From positions 12,296 through 76,295 of the forward strand of contig NZ_CAKVJA010000007.1 in NCBI RefSeq assembly GCF_934754925.1: a DNA stretch of 64,000 nt, given 5' to 3'. Below, piece after piece: positions 45,223 to 54,222 of the stretch; the first letter of the stretch is position 1; every line of letters starts with the position of its first letter. This stretch comes from an uncultured Clostridium sp. (GTDB taxonomy: Bacteria > Bacillota > Clostridia > Clostridiales > Clostridiaceae). The notes under the pieces were generated by a model that ran no database searches, had not been told where the DNA came from, and saw only the letters and a program-made list of their open reading frames with translations. The translations under genes were made by a program, and so were the position numbers.

Positions 45223-46194
45223 ATGGATATCAATACTAAAAAGCTTAAAAAGAATGCCTTTAGAGTTACAAAACATAGAGGACTTACAGCTTCAAGAATA
45301 AGAGTACCAGGTGGACATTTAAATGCTAAATATTTAGGTCTTATTCAAGAAATTGCTGAGACATATGGTAATGGAACAGTTCATTTAACTACAAGACAAG
45401 GTTTCGAAGTTCCAGGAATAGATATGAGAAACATGGACAAGGTTAATGAATTACTTCAACCAATTATTGAAGGATTAGAAATAAATCAAGAAATTCCAGG
45501 AAAGGGATACACATCAGCAGGTACAAGAAATATAAGTGCATGTATAGGTAACAATGTCTGTCCATTTGCAAATTACAATACAACTAATTTTGCAAAAAAG
45601 ATAGAAAAGGCAATATTCCCACATGACTTACATTTTAAAGTTGCATTAACAGGATGTCCTAACGACTGTATGAAAGTTAGAATGCATGACTTTGGTATCA
45701 TAGGAATGACTGAGCCGCAATTAGATGAAAGTAAATGTATATCTTGTGGAGCTTGTGTTAGAGCATGTACTAAAAAGTCTACGGCTGCTTTACATGCCGA
45801 AAATTACACACCAGTAAGAGACCATAGCAAATGTATTGGATGTGGTGAATGTGTAATTAACTGTCCTACAGGAGCATGGACTAGAAGTAAAGAAAAGTAT
45901 TATAGATTAGCTATAATGGGTAGAACAGGTAAGAAAAACCCAAGATTAGCAGAAGATTTTATAATTTGGGTAGACGAAGATAGCATAATTAAAGTAATTC
46001 AAAATACTTATAAGTATGTTACTCAATATATAGATAAAAATGCACCAGGTGGTAAGGAACACATTGGTTATATAGTAGATAGAACAGGATTTGAAGAGTT
46101 TAAGAAATGGGCATTAGACGGAGTTACTCTTTCAGATAAAGCTATATTAAAAAATAATATATATTGGAGCGGAATTAAGTATCCAAATACTTAA
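45223..46194 (+). CDS. asrC: Anaerobic sulfite reductase subunit C
   Basis: 323-residue catalytic subunit carrying sirohaem and 4Fe-4S, which reduces sulfite to sulfide with six electrons. It has HLTTRQGFEVPGI (substrate/sirohaem Arg), the sirohaem-cluster Cys motifs SACIGNNVCPFA and LTGCPNDCMK, then two ferredoxin clusters, CISCGACVRACTKKS and CIGCGECVINCPTGA. It follows asrB by 13 bp with AGGAGG upstream. A perfect terminator closes the operon. Confidence 0.95.
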   Translation: MDINTKKLKKNAFRVTKHRGLTASRIRVPGGHLNAKYLGLIQEIAETYGNGTVHLTTRQGFEVPGIDMRNMDKVNELLQPIIEGLEINQEIPGKGYTSAGTRNISACIGNNVCPFANYNTTNFAKKIEKAIFPHDLHFKVALTGCPNDCMKVRMHDFGIIGMTEPQLDESKCISCGACVRACTKKSTAALHAENYTPVRDHSKCIGCGECVINCPTGAWTRSKEKYYRLAIMGRTGKKNPRLAEDFIIWVDEDSIIKVIQNTYKYVTQYIDKNAPGGKEHIGYIVDRTGFEEFKKWALDGVTLSDKAILKNNIYWSGIKYPNT

Positions 46195-46203
46195 TATAAA
46201 AAG

Positions 46204-46239
46204 CAGTAATGTATCGTAGTGATACATTACTGTTTTTTT
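46204..46239 (+). terminator. Terminator of asrABC
   Basis: Twelve-pair perfect stem, CAGTAATGTATC (46204-46215) with GATACATTACTG (46221-46232), then seven T. Confidence 0.95.
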
Positions 46240-46374
46240 ATTATCATAATTAATTATGTAATTAAATTAAGATTTATAGCTTCACTTAAATTTCAGTATG
46301 TACTATTCATATAACTAAATAACGTTACATAAGAATAGTATAGAAATTAATAAATGAAGGGTAGGTAGAAATAG

Positions 46375-46881
46375 ATGAGAAAGCTTGTTTCAAATACAAT
46401 ACTAGTAGTTATGATTATGTTTAACTTAACAATGGTTATGTGTACTAGGGATAATATATCGCAAAAAGATATAAATGAGATGAAAGATATTGTTGATAAG
46501 GTACTATCATATGATGGGGATTATAATGATGAAGTTAGTGATTATATAGATAATCAAACTTTTAATGAATCTAATTATGTAATATTTTATAGTTATTATA
46601 TAGGTAATATAGTATTGAATAAATATGAAAGTGAATTGATGGGAGTTACAAAAGAGGATGGTAAATATAATTTATGCCTATTGATAAATATGAAGGCTCA
46701 AGCAACAACGTTAGAAAGTGATGGGGTAGAAGAGGGATATGATACAGCAGAAGGAATTGATGTACCAGTAGAGGTTATACTGATAAAAAAGAAAGGAAAA
46801 TTTTATATTGAAAGTATAAAAGAATATAATAGCTTGAAAATTGCACAAAATGAAAACGAAAATTTTATAAAAAATGACTAA
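46375..46881 (+). CDS. Secreted or lipoprotein of unknown function
   Basis: 168 residues. The N-terminus is a hydrophobic signal (LVSNTILVVMIMFNLTMVMC) with a possible lipobox Cys at residue 23, followed by an acidic region. The C-terminal half (VTKEDGKYNLCLLINMKAQA to VPVEVILIKKKGKFYIESIKEY) looks like a small SnoaL/NTF2-like or DUF4878-type beta fold, but I cannot assign it. GGGTAGG lies before the ATG. It stands alone between terminators and the CAP-domain gene. Confidence 0.65.
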   Translation: MRKLVSNTILVVMIMFNLTMVMCTRDNISQKDINEMKDIVDKVLSYDGDYNDEVSDYIDNQTFNESNYVIFYSYYIGNIVLNKYESELMGVTKEDGKYNLCLLINMKAQATTLESDGVEEGYDTAEGIDVPVEVILIKKKGKFYIESIKEYNSLKIAQNENENFIKND

Positions 46882-47155
46882 AAACTTATAGTAATATATT
46901 ACATACAATATATTACCAAAAGGCTATAAAGCAAGAAAATATGCGAAAATTTAATTGTAATATAGGTGGAAAATCAAGAAATAAAATATTAATAATGAAA
47001 AAAAAGGTATATAAGGAGATAAACCACTACAATAAAATTTAAAAATCTATGTTATAACTGTAAGTGGCAACATTAGTGAAAGTAAAAAGTACTTTGAACT
47101 AATAAGATATTGATCAGAATTAAACTGTTCGAAAAAATAAAAAGGAGTGGTACAG

Positions 47156-48085
47156 ATGAAGAATAAACTAATTGCCAGCATAGTTACATTAACTGTAATA
47201 GGGGGAGCCGTTACACCAACCTTTGCAGCAACTAAAGAAGCTTCACTAAAAAAAGCAAATAAATGTAGTATATCAGGAAGCTTAATTCAAGGAGTAACTT
47301 TTAAAAAAATATGGTGGGGTAATTGTTCAGGAGGAACAATAATTATTGGAGGAACAGTGAACAAGCCTAACCATAATGAGAATAACAATAATAATGGTAA
47401 CAATAATAATGGTAACAATAATAATGATAATAATAGTGTTGTTCCGCCAACAGGAGATACTGAAACGCCAAATGTTCCTAATAATCCAAGTATAGATGAA
47501 ACACCAGGTGATACAATTGTGCCACCAACAGGAGATACAGAAACTCCTAGCACACCAGATACACCAACAGTAGATGAAACGCCAAGCGTTCCAGAGCAGA
47601 CACCAAGTACTCCGGATACACCAGTAGTTGATGAGACACCGGATAATTCAACAGAAGATAACTCAACTAATGCAGATACAAACTTTATGGCAGCTGTGGA
47701 ACAAGCTATATATAATAAAGTAAATGAAGAAAGAGCTAAGGCAGGAGTTCCAGCGTTAACATATAATAATACAATGCAAAAATATGCTAGAATTAAATCT
47801 CAAGATATGGGAGATAATAATTATTTTAGTCATGAAGACTTAAATGGAAATCTTATAACAACTCAAATGAAAAATGATGGAGTATCATATAGAGCATGGG
47901 GAGAAAATATAGCTTATATTGGTGGTAATGTAAGTGCGGATGCTCTTGCAGAACAATTTATGACAAATTGGATGAATTCATCAGGTCATAGAGCAAATAT
48001 TTTATCTACTAATTTCTCAAGTATAGGAGTTGGAGTATATAAAATAGGAAATAAAGTATATGCTACTCAAGAGTTTTACAAATAG
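47156..48085 (+). CDS. Secreted CAP (SCP/PR1, YkwD-like) domain protein
   Basis: 309 residues. A signal peptide ends about TFAA (residue 26), followed by a short Cys-containing region (KANKCSISGSLIQG...IWWGNCSGG). Next come an Asn/Gly repeat linker, a Pro/Thr/Asp/Glu linker with repeated PPTGDTETP and VDETP units, and a C-terminal CAP domain from about residue 185. CAP motifs present are VNEERAKAGVPAL, FSHEDLNG, AWGENIA and the WMNSSGHRANIL core. CAP proteins of clostridia are secreted or spore-associated, with unclear catalysis. The ATG at 47156 is eight bases after AAGGAG; a GTG three codons earlier overlaps the SD. Confidence 0.9.
   Translation: MKNKLIASIVTLTVIGGAVTPTFAATKEASLKKANKCSISGSLIQGVTFKKIWWGNCSGGTIIIGGTVNKPNHNENNNNNGNNNNGNNNNDNNSVVPPTGDTETPNVPNNPSIDETPGDTIVPPTGDTETPSTPDTPTVDETPSVPEQTPSTPDTPVVDETPDNSTEDNSTNADTNFMAAVEQAIYNKVNEERAKAGVPALTYNNTMQKYARIKSQDMGDNNYFSHEDLNGNLITTQMKNDGVSYRAWGENIAYIGGNVSADALAEQFMTNWMNSSGHRANILSTNFSSIGVGVYKIGNKVYATQEFYK
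47384..47428 (+). repeat. Three tandem 15-bp units in the CAP-protein linker
   Basis: AACAATAATAATGGT occurs twice, then once with GAT at the end, encoding NNNNG, NNNNG and NNNND. Such units are prone to slippage, so linker length may vary between strains. Confidence 0.8.
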
Positions 48086-48116
48086 TAATATAAATAGTAA
48101 TATAAGATAATGTAAC

Positions 48117-48156
48117 AAAGGGTTTGTTCACAATAAAAAGTGGACAACCCTTTTTT
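48117..48156 (+). terminator. Terminator of the CAP-protein gene
   Basis: AAAGGGTTTGTTCAC arm pairs with GTGGACAACCCTTT, followed by T-run. Confidence 0.85.
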
Positions 48157-48228
48157 ATTATAAATAAGTCTATAACTTTTCTTATGTTATGTTATACTTT
48201 AAATATTAAAAGACTTTGAGGTGAAAAA

Positions 48229-49494
48229 ATGAAACCATTAGCAGATTTAATTAGGCCTACACAATTAAGTGAAGTATGTGGTCAACAACATATATTAGGA
48301 AAAAATAAGATTTTAGATAGAATAGTAAAGAGTGGTAGAATTTCAAATATGATATTTTATGGACCGCCAGGTGTAGGAAAAACTACAGTAGCAAATATTA
48401 TTGCTGAAAAGGCTGGAAAAAGGTTTTACAAGCTTAATGCAACTAATGCTTCATTAAAAGATATTCAAGAGATAACAAAAGAGTTAGATACTTTTTTAGG
48501 TGTTAATGGTGTAGTTCTTTATTTAGATGAGATTCAGAACTTTAATAAAAAGCAACAACAATCACTTTTAGAATATATAGAAGATGGTAGAATAACATTA
48601 ATTGCATCTACTACAGAAAATCCTTATTTTTATATTTTTAAAGCTTTACTTTCTAGATCAACTATATTTGAATTTAAACCTGTAGAAAAAGATGATATAA
48701 AGAAGGCTCTTAATAGAGCAATAGCTATTAAGAGTAAAGAATATAATGAAATAAAATTAGATGTGAAGGAAGAAGCTATAGATTATTTATCTTCTTATTG
48801 TAATGGAGATGTAAGAAAGGCTATTAATGGGTTAGAAATTGCATTAAATTCAACTAAACCTAATAGTGATAAATTTGTAGTAATTGATTTAAGTGTTGTT
48901 AAGGATTCAACTCAAAGTAAGGTAATTTCTTACGATAATGATGGTGACGCACATTATGATATACTTAGCGCATTTCAGAAATCAATTCGTGGTAGTGATG
49001 CAGACGCTGCAATTCATTATTTGGCTAGACTTGTTAAAGCTGGTGATTTAATATCTATTTGTAGAAGACTTCAAGTAATTGCGGCAGAAGATATTGGATT
49101 AGCATATCCACAAGCAAGTTTAATAGTTAAATCATTAGTAGATTCTGCTAGAGAATTAGGATTTCCAGAAGCTAGAATTCCACTTGCAGAGGCTACAATA
49201 CTTTTAGCAACAAGTCCAAAGTCAAATTCAGCATATTTAGCAATAGATTCTGCATTGAATGATTTAGAAAATATGACTATAGGTGATATTCCTAACCATT
49301 TAAAAGATGCACATTATAGTGGTGCTTGTAAAATGGGAAGAGGGGTTGAATATAAGTATCCACATAGTTATCCAAATCATTATGTACATCAACAATATTT
49401 ACCTGATAATATAAAACATAGAACCTATTATGAATATGGGGACAATAAGTTTGAAAAGGCCACAAAAGATTATTGGGATAGAGTTAAGAAGTAG
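48229..49494 (+). CDS. rarA: Replication-associated recombination protein RarA (MgsA-like AAA ATPase)
   Basis: 421-residue clamp-loader-like AAA+ ATPase acting at stalled forks. Walker A is GPPGVGKTT (about residues 44-52), Walker B VLYLDEIQNF, sensor ASTTENPYF and Arg finger region LLSRSTIFEF. The C-terminal tetramerisation and MgsA domains include AAEDIGLAYPQA, LAEATILLATSPKSN and the late YKYPHSYPNHYVHQQYLPD. Full length. GAGGTG precedes the ATG. It is followed closely by the desulfidase-like gene. Confidence 0.95.
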   Translation: MKPLADLIRPTQLSEVCGQQHILGKNKILDRIVKSGRISNMIFYGPPGVGKTTVANIIAEKAGKRFYKLNATNASLKDIQEITKELDTFLGVNGVVLYLDEIQNFNKKQQQSLLEYIEDGRITLIASTTENPYFYIFKALLSRSTIFEFKPVEKDDIKKALNRAIAIKSKEYNEIKLDVKEEAIDYLSSYCNGDVRKAINGLEIALNSTKPNSDKFVVIDLSVVKDSTQSKVISYDNDGDAHYDILSAFQKSIRGSDADAAIHYLARLVKAGDLISICRRLQVIAAEDIGLAYPQASLIVKSLVDSARELGFPEARIPLAEATILLATSPKSNSAYLAIDSALNDLENMTIGDIPNHLKDAHYSGACKMGRGVEYKYPHSYPNHYVHQQYLPDNIKHRTYYEYGDNKFEKATKDYWDRVKK

Positions 49495-49526
49495 AAAAAT
49501 AATTTAATAACATGGGGGAAGAAACG

Positions 49527-50801
49527 ATGAAAAAAGATAAATATAATGATTATTTACAAATTTTAAAGGAAGAGTTAGTACCTGCAATGGGATGTACTGA
49601 GCCTATTGCAATTGCATATGCAGCAGCTAAGGCGAGAGATGTTTTAGGGAAAATGCCGGAAAAAGTTACAGCAAAATGTAGTGGAAACATAATTAAAAAT
49701 GCAATGTGTGTAACAGTACCTAACACTGGAGATTTAGTAGGGATTAAAGCTAGTGCTATTATTGGTGTTTTAGCAGGGGATTCAAGTAAGGAATTAGAGG
49801 TTATTAGTGAAGTTAAAGAAGAACATATAATAGAAGCTAATAAGCTTATGAGTGAAGAATATTGTTTTGTTGAAAGGTTAGATACAGATATTCAGTTACA
49901 TATAATAATGGAAGTATATTCAGGAGAGGATAGTGCAATAGTAGAAATAAAATATGCACATAACAATATTTCTAAAGTAATTAAAAATGGTGAAGTATTA
50001 TTTGAAGGGAATGAAGATCCAAGTAAGTATCTAGGAGTATTTATTGATAGAAGCATTTTAAATGTTAATGATATATTTGACTTTGCAAATAATGTAGATA
50101 TTAATGATGTAAAAGAATTATTAGATAGACAAATTGAATATAACATAACAATAGCAGAGGAAGGCTTAAAAGGAGAATATGGAGTAGGTATAGGAAAGAT
50201 GCTTATGAAATGTTATCCCAATTCTATTGTTACTAAACTTAAAGTTTATGCAGCATCAGCTTCAGAAGCTAGAATGAGTGGAAGTTCATTGCCTGTTATG
50301 ACTAATTCAGGAAGTGGAAATCAGGGGATGGCAACGTCAATTCCTGTAATAATATATGCAAGGGAAAAAGGCTTATCAGAGGAACAATTATATAGAGGGT
50401 TAATATTCTCTAATCTTATGACAATACATCAAAAAACTGGAATAGGGAGACTTTCAGCCTTTTGTGGAGCTGTAAGTGCAGGATGTGCTAGTGGAGCGGC
50501 AATTACATATTTAGAGGGTGGAACATTAGAGCAAATTAATAAAACTGTTGCAAATACTTTAGCTAATATTTCAGGAATAGTATGTGATGGCGCAAAAGCA
50601 TCATGTGCAGCTAAGATTGCTACAAGTGTTGATGCAAGTATGATGGGCCATTATCTTGCTATGGAAGATCAAGGTTATAGTCCTAAAACTGGTATTTTAA
50701 AAGAAAGCATTGAAGAAACAATAACTGCAGTAGGTAGATTAGGAAAAGAGGGAATGAAGGAAACTGATAAGGAAATCTTAGACATAATGCTTGAAGAGTA
50801 A
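49527..50801 (+). CDS. UPF0597 / L-serine dehydratase-alpha-like protein, predicted L-cysteine desulfidase
   Basis: 424 residues. The family signature is clear: ELVPAMGCTEPIAIAYAAAKA at the start, SGNIIKNAMCVTVP, MTNSGSGNQGMATSIP and the late FCGAVSAGCASGAA plus CDGAKASCAAK. Members include YhaM/CyuA and the archaeal L-cysteine desulfidase, which use an oxygen-labile 4Fe-4S cluster to split cysteine into sulfide, ammonia and pyruvate. Placement directly before iscR-iscS-iscU supports cysteine as substrate. The ATG at 49527 follows GGGGGAAG; another ATG five codons upstream lies before that SD. Confidence 0.82.
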   Translation: MKKDKYNDYLQILKEELVPAMGCTEPIAIAYAAAKARDVLGKMPEKVTAKCSGNIIKNAMCVTVPNTGDLVGIKASAIIGVLAGDSSKELEVISEVKEEHIIEANKLMSEEYCFVERLDTDIQLHIIMEVYSGEDSAIVEIKYAHNNISKVIKNGEVLFEGNEDPSKYLGVFIDRSILNVNDIFDFANNVDINDVKELLDRQIEYNITIAEEGLKGEYGVGIGKMLMKCYPNSIVTKLKVYAASASEARMSGSSLPVMTNSGSGNQGMATSIPVIIYAREKGLSEEQLYRGLIFSNLMTIHQKTGIGRLSAFCGAVSAGCASGAAITYLEGGTLEQINKTVANTLANISGIVCDGAKASCAAKIATSVDASMMGHYLAMEDQGYSPKTGILKESIEETITAVGRLGKEGMKETDKEILDIMLEE

Positions 50802-50843
50802 TTTATATTAAAAAAATTTGTTTTATCTTAATAAAAATTAACT

Positions 50844-50872
50844 AAAAAACTTGACATAAAAAAGTTTTTTTT
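50844..50872 (+). terminator. Putative terminator before iscR
   Basis: A-rich arm AAAAAACTT (50844-50852) pairs with AAGTTTTTT (50862-50870), followed by TT. Weak because it is all A/T except one pair. Confidence 0.45.
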
Positions 50873-50901
50873 ATTAAATTAAAAGTTGAATTAAATCATT
50901 G

Positions 50902-50947
50902 TTGACAAAAGCAGAGTAATTTAGTATGATATAAACATAAAGCAGAG
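50902..50947 (+). promoter_or_regulatory. iscR promoter with direct repeat AAAGCAGAG
   Basis: TTGACA (50902-50907), 17-bp spacer, TATGAT (50925-50930). AAAGCAGAG occurs at 50908-50916 inside the spacer and again at 50939-50947 just after the expected start, 31 bp apart. This is a candidate IscR autoregulatory region. Confidence 0.65.
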
Positions 50948-50975
50948 CAAAAAAGTCTGAATAAGGGGTGAGAAA

Positions 50976-51425
50976 ATGAAATTATCAACTAAAGGAAGAT
51001 ATGGAGTAAAAGCCATGGTTGAATTAGCGATACATTATGGGGATTCTCCTCTATCAATAAAAACTATTTCACAAAGGCAAGGAATATCTGAATATTACTT
51101 AGAACAGTTATTTTCTCCACTTAGGAAAGCAAAGCTTATAAATAGTATAAGAGGCGCTCAAGGGGGATATATCTTAGGCAGAGAGCCAAAGGATATTAAG
51201 GTTTCAGATATAATGTATGTACTTGAAGGTCCTATAGAGATTGCTGATTGTATTGAAGGGGTTGCTTGTAATAATATAGATTGTTGTGCAACTAGACTTT
51301 TATGGACAAAGATAAAAAATAGTATAGATGAGGTTATGGAAGGCATAACGTTACAAGATATAGTAGATGACTACAATAAAATTAAAGAAAAAAACGAAGC
51401 GTTAACATTACAGAGGAGTGAATAA
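50976..51425 (+). CDS. iscR: Rrf2-family regulator IscR
   Basis: 149-residue winged-helix regulator of Fe-S cluster assembly. The N-terminus MKLSTKGRYGVKAMVELA and the recognition region SIKTISQRQGISEYYLEQLFSPLRKAKL are typical, with GAQGGYILGR as the wing. Cysteines in ADCIEGVACNNIDCC match the three cluster-binding Cys of IscR, so it should carry an Fe-S cluster and repress the following genes when cluster supply is high. It stands four bases before iscS. Confidence 0.93.
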   Translation: MKLSTKGRYGVKAMVELAIHYGDSPLSIKTISQRQGISEYYLEQLFSPLRKAKLINSIRGAQGGYILGREPKDIKVSDIMYVLEGPIEIADCIEGVACNNIDCCATRLLWTKIKNSIDEVMEGITLQDIVDDYNKIKEKNEALTLQRSE

Positions 51426-51428
51426 TAT

Positions 51429-52613
51429 ATGAAGACAGTATATATGGATTATGCGGCTACTACTTATGTAAAGCCAGAAGTTTTAAATGAAATGCTACCA
51501 TATTTTACAGAAAAGTTTGGTAATCCATCATCTTTTTATGGAATATCAAGAGAAACTAAAATGGCAATAGATAAGGCAAGAGGGCAAGTTGCTAAAGCTT
51601 TAAATTGTGATATGAATGAGGTTTACTTCACAGGGGGTGGATCTGAGTCAGATAACTGGGCAATAAAAGGTATTGCATCAGCACATAGAAAAAAGGGAAA
51701 TCATATAATAACTACTAAAATAGAACACCATGCAGTTCTTCATACTTGTGAATACCTAGAGAAGAATGGATTTGAAGTAACTTACTTAGATGTTAATGAA
51801 GAAGGTTTTATTGATTTAGAAGAATTAAAAAATGCAATAACAGATAAGACTATTTTAGTATCAATTATGTTTGCAAATAATGAAATAGGAACTATTCAAC
51901 CGGTAAAAGAAATAGGTGCAATTTGTAGAGAAAGAAAGGTTCTATTCCATACAGATGCAGTTCAAGCAGTAGGAAATGTTCCAGTAGATGTAAAAGAAAT
52001 GAATATTGACCTTTTATCTTTAGCAGGTCACAAAATATATGGACCTAAGGGAATAGGTGCTTTATACATAAGAAAAGGTGTAAGAATAGACAACTTAATC
52101 CACGGTGGGGGTCAAGAAAGAGCTAGAAGAGCAGGAACAGAAAATATTGCATCAGTTGTTGGATTAGGTAAAGCAATAGAGTTAGCTACAAAAGACTTAG
52201 AAGCTCATATGGAAAGAATTTCAGCTCTTAGAGATAAGCTTATAGATGGAATATTAGAAAAAGTTCCATACTCATATTTAAATGGACCAAGAGGGGATAA
52301 GAGATTACCTGGTAATGTAAATGTAAGATTTACTTATATAGAAGGTGAATCAATTTTATTATCATTAGATTTCGAAGGAATATGTGCATCAAGTGGAAGT
52401 GCATGTACGTCAGGATCATTAGACCCATCACATGTGCTTTTAGCAATAGGTTTACCACATGAATTAGCTCATGGATCATTAAGATTAACATTAGGTGATG
52501 GATCAAGCGAAGAAGATGTTGATTATGTTTTAGAGGTATTACCTGGAATTATACAAAGAATAAGAAATATGTCACCATTATGGAGTGATTTTGTTAAGAA
52601 GGGAGAAAAATAA
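51429..52613 (+). CDS. iscS: Cysteine desulfurase
   Basis: 394-residue PLP enzyme that converts cysteine to alanine and a protein persulfide. Motifs are [15 protein letters not shown], the PLP region [25 protein letters not shown] and the PLP lysine in [12 protein letters not shown] (about residue 202). The mobile-loop nucleophile is in [19 protein letters not shown] (Cys about 326). It donates sulfur to IscU and to MnmA, both encoded immediately downstream. Strong RBS within the end of iscR. Confidence 0.97.
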   Translation: MKTVYMDYAATTYVKPEVLNEMLPYFTEKFGNPSSFYGISRETKMAIDKARGQVAKALNCDMNEVYFTGGGSESDNWAIKGIASAHRKKGNHIITTKIEHHAVLHTCEYLEKNGFEVTYLDVNEEGFIDLEELKNAITDKTILVSIMFANNEIGTIQPVKEIGAICRERKVLFHTDAVQAVGNVPVDVKEMNIDLLSLAGHKIYGPKGIGALYIRKGVRIDNLIHGGGQERARRAGTENIASVVGLGKAIELATKDLEAHMERISALRDKLIDGILEKVPYSYLNGPRGDKRLPGNVNVRFTYIEGESILLSLDFEGICASSGSACTSGSLDPSHVLLAIGLPHELAHGSLRLTLGDGSSEEDVDYVLEVLPGIIQRIRNMSPLWSDFVKKGEK

Positions 52614-52615
52614 TT

Positions 52616-53059
52616 ATGATATATACAGATAAAGTTATGGACCATTTTAGAAATCCAAGAAATGTAGGAGAAATTGAAGACGCAAACGGTATTGGAGAAG
52701 TTGGAAATGCTAAGTGCGGAGATATAATGAGAGTTTATTTAAAAGTAGAGGATAACATTATTAAAGATGTTAAATTCCAAACTTTTGGATGTGGATCAGC
52801 TATAGCTTCATCTTCAATGGCTACAGAAATGATTAAAGGAAAAACTTTAGAAGAAGCTTGGGAATTATCAAATAAAGCTGTTGCTGAAGCTTTAGATGGA
52901 CTTCCACCAGTAAAAATGCACTGTTCAGTATTAGCTGAAGAAGCTATACACAAAGCAATAAATGACTATAGAAGAAATGCTGGATTAAGCACTGAAGGAT
53001 GGGAATTCGAAGAAACAGATCATGATGAATTACATGATGCAGTACACGGACACGAATAA
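52616..53059 (+). CDS. iscU: Fe-S cluster assembly scaffold IscU
   Basis: 147 residues, the NifU N-terminal/IscU scaffold type. Cysteines at [27 protein letters not shown] and [10 protein letters not shown] are the three cluster ligands, and the Asp after the first Cys is present. Clusters are built from IscS sulfur and passed on to apoproteins. It starts two bases after the iscS stop. The HscA/HscB-binding LPPVK motif is present, though those chaperones are not encoded here. Confidence 0.96.
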   Translation: MIYTDKVMDHFRNPRNVGEIEDANGIGEVGNAKCGDIMRVYLKVEDNIIKDVKFQTFGCGSAIASSSMATEMIKGKTLEEAWELSNKAVAEALDGLPPVKMHCSVLAEEAIHKAINDYRRNAGLSTEGWEFEETDHDELHDAVHGHE

Positions 53060-53079
53060 AAAACTTAAGGTGTGATTTG

Positions 53080-54165
53080 ATGGAAAAGAAGAAAAAAGTA
53101 GTTATAGGTATGAGTGGCGGAGTTGATAGCTCCGTTGCTGCTTACCTTTTGAAAGAGCAAGGCTATGATGTTATTGGTGTTACAATGCAAATATGGCAAG
53201 AAGATAAAGATTATACAGAAAGAGAAGGTGGATGTTGTTCACTTTCAGCTGTAGATGATGCAAGAAGAGTTGCTAATAAAATTGGTATTCCATTTTATGT
53301 AATGAACTTTAGAGATAGCTTTAAAGAAAAAGTTATTGATTATTTTGTTCAAGAATATATAGATGGAAAAACACCAAACCCATGTATAGCATGTAATAAG
53401 CATTTAAAGTTTGATGAGTTATTAAGAAAAGCTCAAGGAATAGGTGCTGATTATGTTGCAACAGGTCACTATGCTAAAATTGAACAAGATGAAAATGGAA
53501 GATATCTATTAATTCGTTCAGATGATGATAGAAAAGACCAAACATATGCATTATATAACTTTACTCAAGAGCAATTAGCACATACTCTTATGCCTTGTGG
53601 AGAATACACTAAGGATAGAATAAGAGAAATTGCTAAGGAAATTGGATTATCAGTATATAATAAAAAAGATAGTGAAGAAATTTGTTTTATACCAGATAAT
53701 AATCATGGTAGATACATAAGTGAGGCTAGACCATTAGAGGTTGTTCCAGGAAATTTTGTTGATAAAAACGGAAATGTATTAGGACAACATAAAGGAATAG
53801 TTTACTATACTATAGGTCAAAGAAAAGGGTTAGGAATAGCTCTTGGAAGACCTGTATTTGTAACTGATATAAATCCTAGAACTAATGAAGTTGTATTAGG
53901 TCCAGAAGAGGATATATTTAAGACTGACTTAGTTGCTAAGGATGTTAACTTTATTCCATTTGATAAGCTTGAAGAGCCAATAACAGTTGAAGCAAAGGTT
54001 AGATATTCAGGAAAACCAGCAGAAGCGGTTATTTCACCTTTAAGAGATGGAAAAGTTAAAGTTAGCTTTAAAGAAAAACAAAGAGCAATAACAAAAGGTC
54101 AATCTGTTGTTTTCTATCAAGGAAACAAAGTTGTTGGTGGAGGAATTATTGCTGGCATAATATAA
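53080..54165 (+). CDS. mnmA: tRNA 2-thiouridylase MnmA
   Basis: 361-residue enzyme that thiolates U34 of Lys, Glu and Gln tRNAs using IscS-derived sulfur and ATP. The PP-loop [15 protein letters not shown] is at the start. Further motifs are [14 protein letters not shown], the catalytic-Cys motif [35 protein letters not shown] and the second Cys in SEEICFIPD. The ATG at 53080 is seven bases after AAGGTG; a TTG directly before it is less likely. Last gene of the isc cluster. Confidence 0.96.
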   Translation: MEKKKKVVIGMSGGVDSSVAAYLLKEQGYDVIGVTMQIWQEDKDYTEREGGCCSLSAVDDARRVANKIGIPFYVMNFRDSFKEKVIDYFVQEYIDGKTPNPCIACNKHLKFDELLRKAQGIGADYVATGHYAKIEQDENGRYLLIRSDDDRKDQTYALYNFTQEQLAHTLMPCGEYTKDRIREIAKEIGLSVYNKKDSEEICFIPDNNHGRYISEARPLEVVPGNFVDKNGNVLGQHKGIVYYTIGQRKGLGIALGRPVFVTDINPRTNEVVLGPEEDIFKTDLVAKDVNFIPFDKLEEPITVEAKVRYSGKPAEAVISPLRDGKVKVSFKEKQRAITKGQSVVFYQGNKVVGGGIIAGII

Positions 54166-54167
54166 AT

Positions 54168-54202
54168 AAAAAAATCATAGCTATTTTAGCTATGATTTTT
54201 TT
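54168..54202. terminator. Bidirectional terminator
   Basis: Fifteen-base perfect arms (54168-54182 and 54188-54202, core ATCATAGCT/AGCTATGAT), between convergent mnmA and speE. Confidence 0.92.
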
Positions 54203-54222
54203 ACTTTTTCTTGGATTATATA

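Noticed and set aside
47287..47553. 88-codon reverse ORF in the CAP-protein gene
   Set aside because: Antisense shadow of the Asn and Pro/Thr linker repeats; leucine-rich low complexity, no SD.
50851..50856. TTGACA as a second iscR promoter
   Set aside because: It falls in the loop of the A-rich hairpin before iscR and has no -10 at 16-19 bp; the TTGACA at 50902 is far better placed.
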